From contig JAFADB010000082.1 in assembly GCA_023425225.1 (NCBI GenBank), forward strand, positions 1 through 13,273: 13,273 nt of DNA, written 5' to 3'. Under the pieces are notes generated by a model. The model was not told where the DNA came from, searched no databases, and saw nothing but the letters and a program-made list of their open reading frames with translations. Both the position numbers and the translations under genes were made by a program. The DNA is from Pseudomonadota bacterium (GTDB lineage: Bacteria > Pseudomonadota > Gammaproteobacteria > Xanthomonadales > Xanthomonadaceae). Shown here in pieces: positions 7,909 through 13,273 of the stretch. Numbering within the stretch: position 1 is the stretch's first letter; the number at the start of each line of letters is the position of its first letter.

Positions 7909-8829
7909 ATGCCGTACCTCGAACTCTCCCTGCACTGCTCCGAATCCACCCAGCCCCGCTACGAGAACGCGCTGGAGGATGTCGGCGCGCTGTCGGTCAC
8001 CCTGCTCGACGCCGACGCCGACACCAGCAACGAGCGCGCGATCCTGGAGCCGGGCGTGGGCGAGACGCCGCTGTGGAACACGCTGGTGCTCACCGCGCTG
8101 TTCCCGGGCGATGCCAATGCGCTGGCGCTGCTGGCGGCACTGGAGGCGTTCGATCCGGAACTGGAATGGCGCGACGCGCAGTTCCGCCAGGTCGAGGACC
8201 AGGACTGGGAGCGGGCATGGATCGACCAGTTCGAGCCGATGCGCTTCGGCAGCCGCACCTTCATCGTGCCGTGGAACCAGGACATCCCCGAGGAGGCACG
8301 CTTCCCCGGCGCCGCCATCGTGCGGCTGGACCCGGGGCTGGCGTTCGGCTCGGGCACCCATCCCACCACCTCGCTGTGCCTGCACTGGCTCGACGGCCTG
8401 GCCGAACGCGGCCGACTCGACGGTGCGCGCGTGCTCGACTTCGGCTGCGGCTCGGGGATCCTGGCGCTGGCCGCGCTCAAGCTCGGCGCCACCGCGGCGG
8501 TGGGCGTGGACAACGATCCGCAGGCGCTGCTGGCCAGCGCCGACAACGCCGAGCGCAACGGCGTCGGCGAACGGCTGTCGGTGTATTTGCCGGCCGACGA
8601 ACCGGTGCAGACCTATCCGGTCGTGGTCGCCAACATCCTGGCCTCGGCGCTGAACGCGCTGGCCGATACCCTCGCCGCGCGCGTGGCCCCCGGCGGCTGC
8701 ATCGCCCTGTCGGGCATCCTGCACGGCCAGGAGGACGAACTGCTGGCGCGCTACGCGCCCTGGTTCGGGCAGCTGGCCTGCGAGCGCGACGGCGACTGGA
8801 TGCGCATCGACGGCGTGCGCCGTGGTTGA
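7909..8829 (+). CDS. prmA: Ribosomal protein L11 methyltransferase
   Basis: PrmA uses S-adenosylmethionine to trimethylate several amino groups of ribosomal protein L11 in the cytoplasm. The 306 residues (E. coli 293) contain the N-terminal L11-recognition domain (about 1-60) and a Rossmann methyltransferase domain. The domain shows DWERAWIDQFEPMRFG (99-114), the family hallmark DPGLAFGSGTHPTT (141-154), the SAM loop DFGCGSG (177-183), the acidic VDNDPQA (200-206) and the NIL active-site motif (242-244). The start MPYLELSL aligns with MPWIQLKL of E. coli. An ATG two codons earlier (7903) is also possible; no Shine-Dalgarno separates them. The conserved neighbourhood accC-prmA-DUF3426-fis agrees with Pseudomonas, except that a two-gene minus-strand unit intervenes here between accC and prmA. 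Confidence 0.96.
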   Translation: MPYLELSLHCSESTQPRYENALEDVGALSVTLLDADADTSNERAILEPGVGETPLWNTLVLTALFPGDANALALLAALEAFDPELEWRDAQFRQVEDQDWERAWIDQFEPMRFGSRTFIVPWNQDIPEEARFPGAAIVRLDPGLAFGSGTHPTTSLCLHWLDGLAERGRLDGARVLDFGCGSGILALAALKLGATAAVGVDNDPQALLASADNAERNGVGERLSVYLPADEPVQTYPVVVANILASALNALADTLAARVAPGGCIALSGILHGQEDELLARYAPWFGQLACERDGDWMRIDGVRRG

Positions 8830-8862
8830 ATCCAGCGACCCGTCCCTGGCCCGCCTGCCGCC

Positions 8863-9630
8863 ATGACCGATCCGACACCGCGCCCTTCGATCGCCACCTT
8901 CCTGCATACGCCACCGGCGAAGAAGGACGAAGCGCCGCCGGACACCTCGCCGGTGATGTCCGCGGCCGGAAGCGCGGGGTCGCCCGCGGTACCACCGCAA
9001 GGGCCCGAGGCTGCGCCGGCATCCGTCGAAGCGGGCGACATCGCGGCTGGGATCCCAGTCGACGCCGCCGCCGCGCCGCAGGTGACGGTACCGGACCGCG
9101 ACGCCACCGCCACCGCGGCCCCGAACTTCCTCAGCCGTCCGCAGATGGCCAAGGCGCCCAGTCGCACGCCACGCTGGCAATGGGCACTGGTGTCGGCGTT
9201 GCTGGCGCTGCTGCTGCTGCAGATGCTCCTGGCCGACCGCGCCCGCCTGGCCGCCGATGCGCGCTGGCGGCCGCTGCTGTCCGGCGTCTGCGCGGCGCTG
9301 CGCTGCAGCCTGCCGCCGTGGCACGAGCCGCAGGCCTTCAGCATGCTCGGACGCGAGGTGCGACCGGTTCCCGGCGTCGCCGGCGTACTGCAGGTGCGCG
9401 CCAGTTTCCGCAACGATGCGCAGTGGCCGCAGCCATGGCCGCAGCTGCAGCTTTCGCTCACCGATGCCGATGGCCGCACGATCGGCAGCCAGGTCTTCAC
9501 CCCGGCCCAGTACCTGGGCACGCCGCCGGCCGAGGACGCGCTGCTTGCACCGGGACAGAGCGCGCAGGTGGCCTTCAGGGTGCGCGAGCCATCGGCCGGC
9601 ACCGAGGCCTTCGCGTTCGCCTTCCATTGA
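8863..9630 (+). CDS. DUF3426 single-pass membrane protein
   Basis: This protein of 255 residues probably belongs to the DUF3426 family, found between prmA and fis in Pseudomonas and relatives; function unknown. Residues 1-100 are low-complexity and rich in Ala, Pro and Asp. A transmembrane helix follows at about 105-124 (WQWALVSALLALLLLQMLL). The C-terminal domain (about 130-255), likely periplasmic, has CAALRCSLPPW with Cys143 and Cys148, then FRNDAQWPQPWPQLQLSLTD (182-201) and DADGRTIGSQVFTPAQYL (201-218), typical of the family. Many members begin with a CxxC zinc ribbon; this one has no cysteines before residue 143, and only 33 bases separate it from prmA, so the ribbon is absent rather than missed. 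There is no clear ribosome site at 8863. It probably shares the prmA transcript. Confidence 0.85.
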   Translation: MTDPTPRPSIATFLHTPPAKKDEAPPDTSPVMSAAGSAGSPAVPPQGPEAAPASVEAGDIAAGIPVDAAAAPQVTVPDRDATATAAPNFLSRPQMAKAPSRTPRWQWALVSALLALLLLQMLLADRARLAADARWRPLLSGVCAALRCSLPPWHEPQAFSMLGREVRPVPGVAGVLQVRASFRNDAQWPQPWPQLQLSLTDADGRTIGSQVFTPAQYLGTPPAEDALLAPGQSAQVAFRVREPSAGTEAFAFAFH

Positions 9631-9694
9631 ACGACGCGCCGACAGACGGCGCGGCTGAACGATGCCGCGATGTGCAGCCTGCGGATGCACGCGA

Positions 9695-9700
9695 TAGACT
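9695..9700 (+). promoter_or_regulatory. Candidate -10 box of fis
   Basis: TAGACT (4 of 6 to TATAAT) stands in the 123-base spacer between the DUF3426 gene and fis, about 54 bases before the fis start. It would give a leader of about 48 bases. No -35 was identified. Confidence 0.35.
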
Positions 9701-9753
9701 CTTCCCCGCGCCGGCCCCCAACCCGTTCCCGGCGCTGCCACCCGGGGATGCAC

Positions 9754-10026
9754 TTGAACGCTGCCACCACTCGTCCTGACATCAGTCGCGGCGCGCCGAA
9801 GCCGCCGTTGCGCGAGCACGTCGCCCAATCCGTCCGCCGCTACCTGCGCGACCTCGATGGCTGCGAGGCCGACGATGTCTACGAGATCGTGCTGCGCGAG
9901 ATGGAGATCCCACTGTTCGTGGAAGTGCTGAACCACTGCGAGGGCAACCAGAGCCGGGCCGCGGCGATGCTGGGCATCCATCGCGCCACGCTGCGCAAGA
10001 AGCTCAAGGAGTACGGGCTGGTCTGA
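9754..10026 (+). CDS. fis: Fis-family nucleoid-associated DNA-binding protein
   Basis: Fis is a small dimeric protein that bends DNA and controls rRNA promoters, recombination and chromosome architecture. The predicted 90 residues begin MNAATTRPD and show PLREHVAQSVRRYLRDLDG (18-36), a dimerisation segment VYEIVLREMEIPLFVEVLNH (42-61) and a C-terminal helix-turn-helix NQSRAAAMLGIHRATLRKKL (65-84) typical of Fis and of NtrC-type output domains. I prefer the TTG at 9754 because GGGGA (9744-9748) is five bases upstream and the length suits the family. An in-frame ATG at 9748 would add two residues but has no ribosome site. In E. coli fis follows dusB; here it follows DUF3426 and precedes purine genes, as in Pseudomonas. 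It is co-directional with a DUF3667 gene 32 bases downstream. Confidence 0.93.
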   Translation: MNAATTRPDISRGAPKPPLREHVAQSVRRYLRDLDGCEADDVYEIVLREMEIPLFVEVLNHCEGNQSRAAAMLGIHRATLRKKLKEYGLV

Positions 10027-10058
10027 GGGCAGCCGACCACGATCCGGGGTACGCGTGC

Positions 10059-11162
10059 ATGAACGAGAACTCCCATGCCCTCCGCTGCGAGAACTGCGAT
10101 GCCGCGCTGCACGGTGCCTACTGCCATCGCTGCGGGCAGTCCGCGCACAACCCGCTGCGCAGTTTCGGCCACGCGCTCGAGGAAGTGTTCGAGTCGTTCT
10201 GGCACCTGGACGGACGCGTGTTCCGTACCCTCAGGGACCTGCTGATTCCCGGCCGCATCATCTCGGCCTACCTTGGTGGCCATCGCGTCCCCTACCTGCC
10301 GCCGCTGCGGCTGTTCGTCATCCTGGCGGTGCTGGCGTTCTTCGTGGCGCAGTTCGCCTTCCGCGTCTCCGTCGGCGATGCGAGCCAGTTCGACCGCGAC
10401 ACCACGGTGGCCGAGGTGGTCGCCCATCGTGACCAGGCGCTGGGCGAACTGGAGCGCACGCTTCAGGAACTGCAGGGTACCGGCGGCATGCACATAAAGG
10501 GGATACGCGCCGGCCAGCAGGCGCTGCGGGCCGCCGCTGATCGCCGCATCGCCGAGATCGAGGGCCGCGCGGCGCCGCAGGCCGCGGCACCGGAGCCGGC
10601 GGGCCAGGTGGTGCCCTTCGATGTCCACGGGCAGGCGTGGGACGAGTACGCGAACCCGCTGCGGATCGACGCGCTGCCGGACTTCGCCAACCGCTGGCTC
10701 AACCACCGCATCGCCCAGGGCCAGCGCAACCTGGCCAGCTACCGCCACGATCCGCAAGCCTTCGTCCACGACCTGCTGCACTCGGTGCCGACCGCGTTGT
10801 TCGTGCTGGTGCCGGTGTTCGCGGTGCTGCTGAAGCTGCTGTACCTGCGCAGCGGCCGCGGCTACCTGGAACACCTGGTGGTGGCGCTGTACAGCCACGC
10901 CTTCCTCTGCCTGGCCCTGCTGGGCCTGTTCGTGCTGCAGATCGTCGCCGACCGCGCGCCGGCGCTGGCCCCGGCCGCCGGCTGGCTGCAGCTCCTGCTG
11001 TGGCTGTGGATGGCCGTCTACCTGTGGTGGACGCAATGGCGCGTCTATGGCCAGGGCCGGCTGAAGACCACCTGCAAGTACCTGCTGCTGGGCAGCATCT
11101 ATTTCGGCCTGGTCGGCTTCGCCTCGATCGTGCTGCTGCTGGCACGGCTGACGCACGGCTGA
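10059..11162 (+). CDS. DUF3667 multi-pass membrane protein with N-terminal zinc ribbon
   Basis: The 367-residue protein fits the DUF3667 family, whose role I do not know. The first 30 residues carry a four-cysteine zinc ribbon: C10-x2-C13, then GAYCHRCGQ with C22-x2-C25. A conserved region (about 33-83) includes LDGRVFRTLRDLLIPG and YLGGHRVPYLPPLRLF. Hydrophobic segments lie at about 84-101, 245-263, 276-297, 309-326 and 340-362. Between the first and second is a long soluble loop (about 103-240) with coiled-coil-like charged helices (HRDQALGELERTLQEL). The start is supported by GGGG at 10046-10049. It sits between fis and purH, which are adjacent in Pseudomonas, so it is an insertion relative to that order. 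Composition matches the neighbours; no mobile-element remnants are seen. Confidence 0.85.
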   Translation: MNENSHALRCENCDAALHGAYCHRCGQSAHNPLRSFGHALEEVFESFWHLDGRVFRTLRDLLIPGRIISAYLGGHRVPYLPPLRLFVILAVLAFFVAQFAFRVSVGDASQFDRDTTVAEVVAHRDQALGELERTLQELQGTGGMHIKGIRAGQQALRAAADRRIAEIEGRAAPQAAAPEPAGQVVPFDVHGQAWDEYANPLRIDALPDFANRWLNHRIAQGQRNLASYRHDPQAFVHDLLHSVPTALFVLVPVFAVLLKLLYLRSGRGYLEHLVVALYSHAFLCLALLGLFVLQIVADRAPALAPAAGWLQLLLWLWMAVYLWWTQWRVYGQGRLKTTCKYLLLGSIYFGLVGFASIVLLLARLTHG

Positions 11163-11210
11163 GCCCGTTCGCCGCGCATCGGAGGGACCGGTGGAAGCGG
11201 GCCGGGCGGT

Positions 11211-11216
11211 TACAAT
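11211..11216 (+). promoter_or_regulatory. Candidate -10 box of purH(D)
   Basis: TACAAT differs from TATAAT at one position and lies 33 bases before the purH ATG, predicting a leader of about 25 bases. It is the best-looking -10 in the right half of the window. The -35 region (around 11188-11193) does not resemble TTGACA. Confidence 0.5.
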
Positions 11217-11248
11217 ATCGCCCCCCTTCCGCTGCGGTTTCTATCCCG

Positions 11249-12832
11249 ATGGCTGCTGATCTCCTGCCCGTGCGCCGGGCCCTGCTGTCCGTTTCCGACA
11301 AGACCGGCCTGGTCGAACTGGCCCGCGCGCTGGCCGCGCGCGATGTCGAGCTGCTGTCCACCGGCGGCACCGCCCGGGCGATCCGCGAGGCCGGGCTGCC
11401 GGTCAGGGACGTGGCCGAGGTCACCGGCTTCCCGGAGATGATGGACGGCCGGGTCAAGACGCTGCACCCGCTGGTGCACGGCGGCCTGCTCGGCCGCGCC
11501 GGCACCGACGACGCGGTGATGGCCGAGCACGGCATCGCCCCAATCGACCTGCTGGTGCTGAACCTGTACCCGTTCGAGCAGGTCACCGCACGCGCCGACT
11601 GCACCCTGGCCGAGGCGGTGGAGAACATCGACATCGGCGGTCCGGCGATGCTGCGCAGCGCGGCCAAGAACTTCGCGCGGGTGGCGGTGGCCACTTCGCC
11701 GGACCAGTATCCCGATCTGCTGGCCGAGCTGGACGCCAACGACGGCAAGCTGTCGGCGGCCAAGCGCTTCGCGCTGTCGGTGGCCGCGTTCGACCGCGTG
11801 GCGCAGTACGACGCGGCGATCAGCAACTACCTGTCGGCAGTGGCCGACGCCTCGGCCGAGGTGCCGGTGCGCGCGGAGTACCCGGCGCAGATGAACTCCA
11901 CCTTCGTCAAGGTGATGGACCTGCGCTACGGCGAGAACCCGCACCAGAGCGGCGCGTTCTACCGCGACCTGTACCCGGTGCCGGGCACGCTGGCCACCTT
12001 CGAGCAGCTGCAGGGCAAGGAACTGAGCTACAACAACCTGGCCGACTCGGACGCGGCGTGGGAATGCGTGCGCCAGTTCGACGCCCCGGCCTGCGTGATC
12101 GTCAAGCACGCCAACCCGTGCGGCGTGGCGGTGGGCGTGGCCTGCGGCGATGCCTACGAGCTGGCCTACGCCACCGACCCGACCAGCGCCTTCGGCGGCA
12201 TCATCGCCTTCAACCGCACGCTGGATGCGGCCACCGCCAAGGCCATCCTCGACCGCCAGTTCGTCGAGGTGCTGATCGCGCCCGACTACGAGGCCGGCGC
12301 GCTGGAATACGCGACGAAGAAGGCCAACGTGCGCGTGCTGAAAATCCCGCACGGCGCCGGGCGCAACAGCTACGACAGCAAGCGCGTCGGCTCGGGCCTG
12401 CTGCTGCAGAGTTCGGACAACCGCGGCATGGCGGCCGACGAGCTGAAGGTGGTGACCACGCTCGCCCCCACCGAAGCGCAACTGCGCGACCTGCTGTTCG
12501 CCTGGCGCGTGGCCAAGTACGTCAAGTCCAACGCCATCGTCTATGCCAAGGACAACCGCACCATCGGCATCGGCGCCGGGCAGATGAGCCGGGTGTACTC
12601 GGCGCGCATCGCCGGCATCAAGGCGCATGACGCCGGGCTGGTGGTGGAGGGCTCGGTGATGGCCTCCGACGCGTTCTTCCCGTTCCGCGACGGCATCGAC
12701 GCGGCGGCCGAGGCCGGCATCAAGGCGGTGATCCAGCCCGGCGGCTCGATGCGCGACGGCGAGGTGATCGCCGCGGCCGACGAGCACGGCATCGCGATGG
12801 TGTTCACCGGCGTGCGGCATTTCCGGCATTGA
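11249..12832 (+). CDS. purH: Bifunctional AICAR formyltransferase/IMP cyclohydrolase
   Basis: PurH catalyses the last two steps of purine synthesis in the cytoplasm: formylation of AICAR with 10-formyl-tetrahydrofolate, then ring closure to IMP. The 527 residues match the family length (E. coli 529). The N-terminal MGS-like cyclohydrolase domain (about 1-195) shows LLSVSDKTGLVELARALA, STGGTARAIREAG (37-49), DGRVKTLHPLVHGGLLGR (66-83) and ENIDIGGPAMLRSAAKN (125-141). The transformylase domain (about 200-527) shows RYGENPHQ (226-233), the catalytic KHANPCG with Lys286 and His287, DPTSAFGGIIAFN (310-322) and SNAIVYAKDNRTIGIGAGQMSR (427-448). The ATG at 11249 gives the expected N-terminus, though no good Shine-Dalgarno precedes it. 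It is followed by purD after 165 structured bases and probably shares its transcript. Confidence 0.98.
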   Translation: MAADLLPVRRALLSVSDKTGLVELARALAARDVELLSTGGTARAIREAGLPVRDVAEVTGFPEMMDGRVKTLHPLVHGGLLGRAGTDDAVMAEHGIAPIDLLVLNLYPFEQVTARADCTLAEAVENIDIGGPAMLRSAAKNFARVAVATSPDQYPDLLAELDANDGKLSAAKRFALSVAAFDRVAQYDAAISNYLSAVADASAEVPVRAEYPAQMNSTFVKVMDLRYGENPHQSGAFYRDLYPVPGTLATFEQLQGKELSYNNLADSDAAWECVRQFDAPACVIVKHANPCGVAVGVACGDAYELAYATDPTSAFGGIIAFNRTLDAATAKAILDRQFVEVLIAPDYEAGALEYATKKANVRVLKIPHGAGRNSYDSKRVGSGLLLQSSDNRGMAADELKVVTTLAPTEAQLRDLLFAWRVAKYVKSNAIVYAKDNRTIGIGAGQMSRVYSARIAGIKAHDAGLVVEGSVMASDAFFPFRDGIDAAAEAGIKAVIQPGGSMRDGEVIAAADEHGIAMVFTGVRHFRH

Positions 12833-12954
12833 TACCGGCTGCGCCGGCATCAACCCCAAGGTTCGCTGCGCAAACCCTGGGCCCCGGCCTTGCTTTCCCA
12901 CCCCCATCCGCGCCGTTGGCGCGGATCGCCCCCTGACCCAGGGGACTGAGTCCC
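12831..12954 (+). other. purH-purD spacer with tandem and competing hairpins
   Basis: Starting at the purH stop, GATACCGGC (12831-12839) pairs with GCCGGCATC (12843-12851), with one mismatch. Further on ATCCGCGCC (12906-12914) pairs perfectly with GGCGCGGAT (12918-12926). CCCCTG (12930-12935) pairs with CAGGGG (12939-12944). GGGAC (12942-12946) pairs with GTCCC (12950-12954). The last two share bases and cannot form together. None is followed by a T run, so no simple intrinsic terminator is present. Possible roles are mRNA processing or stability, or folding that controls purD. Confidence 0.45.
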
Positions 12955-12997
12955 TCCCGGCACTTCTCTCCGTCTACAGCAGCAGGTGGAAGCAGCA

Positions 12998-13273
12998 ATG
13001 AAACTCCTCGTCATCGGTTCCGGCGGCCGCGAGCACGCCCTGGCCTGGAAGCTGGCACAGTCGCCGCGCGTGTCCGAAGTGATCGTCGCGCCCGGCAACG
13101 CCGGCACCGCCACGGAAGACAAATGCCGCAACGTGGCGGTCAAGGTCACCGACATCGATGGCCTGTTGAAGCTGGCGCAGGACGAGGGCGTGGACCTGAC
13201 CGTGGTCGGCCCGGAAGTGCCGCTGGTGGCCGGCGTGGTGGACCGCTTCCGCGCCGCCGGGCTGCGCATCTTC
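12998..13273 (+). CDS. purD: Phosphoribosylamine-glycine ligase, partial (first 92 residues)
   Basis: PurD (GAR synthetase) joins glycine to phosphoribosylamine using ATP, the second step of purine synthesis. Only the N-terminal domain is in the window, cut in frame after residue 92 of about 430. It shows MKLLVIGSGGREHALAWKLA (1-20), VIVAPGNAGTA (28-38) and DLTVVGPEVPLVAGVVDRF (67-85), all diagnostic of the family. The start is fixed by AGGTGGA (12984-12990), seven bases before the ATG, the best ribosome site in this half of the window. It lies 165 bases after purH on the same strand, the common purHD pairing. The spacer contains competing hairpins. Confidence 0.97.
   Translation, partial: MKLLVIGSGGREHALAWKLAQSPRVSEVIVAPGNAGTATEDKCRNVAVKVTDIDGLLKLAQDEGVDLTVVGPEVPLVAGVVDRFRAAGLRIF

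Noticed and set aside
6801..9779. 992-codon plus-strand open frame spanning the minus-strand unit, prmA and the DUF3426 gene
   Set aside because: It runs through several real genes in the wrong frame and is Arg/Ala/Gly-rich without domains; stop-poor because of high GC.
11210..12907. 565-codon open frame antisense to purH
   Set aside because: Low-complexity His/Arg/Val composition with no family resemblance; it mirrors purH codon structure.

Overview
The window is GC-rich chromosomal DNA from a gammaproteobacterium, most likely of the Xanthomonadaceae/Lysobacteraceae (Xanthomonas, Stenotrophomonas, Lysobacter, Luteimonas group). This is judged from protein character and from gene order: groES-groEL next to cutA-dsbD, then accB-accC-prmA-(DUF3426)-fis-purH-purD. 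The second half of that order is also known from Pseudomonas. There are no tRNA or rRNA genes, transposases, phage genes or CRISPR arrays. This is mostly a conserved housekeeping region with a few less familiar inserts.

Layout from left to right. Positions 1-972 (minus strand) hold the chaperonin operon groES-groEL, with groEL cut by the window edge. Its control region has a near-consensus heat-shock sigma-32 promoter (1088-1115) and, inside the leader, a CIRCE operator for HrcA (1021-1047). Divergent from it are cutA and dsbD, four bases apart. The DsbD-type reductase carries two tandem N-terminal alpha domains, each with its own cysteine pair. A roughly 530-base gene-free gap (3937-4463) follows, where related genomes often have aroQ. 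It contains several inverted repeats, including a 19-base palindrome just upstream of accB. Then come accB and accC, two subunits of acetyl-CoA carboxylase, closed by a perfect 46-base bidirectional terminator.

On the minus strand at 6412-7739 lies a two-gene, translationally coupled unit. It encodes unrecognised proteins, each with one N-terminal membrane segment. Transcription then turns rightward again: prmA (ribosomal protein L11 methyltransferase), a DUF3426 single-pass membrane protein, fis (nucleoid protein), a DUF3667 multi-pass membrane protein with a zinc-ribbon start, purH, and the first 92 codons of purD. The purH-purD spacer (165 bases) is rich in hairpins, two of which are mutually exclusive.

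Functionally the region combines protein folding (GroES/GroEL cytoplasmic, DsbD periplasmic thiol reduction), metal tolerance (CutA), the first step of fatty-acid synthesis (AccB/AccC), translation and nucleoid factors (PrmA, Fis) and the last steps of purine synthesis (PurH, PurD). I saw no convincing new multi-gene system. The items most worth a second look are the coupled unknown pair, the tandem DsbD alpha domains, the apparently leaderless cutA, the aroQ-less gap, and the layered heat-shock control region.
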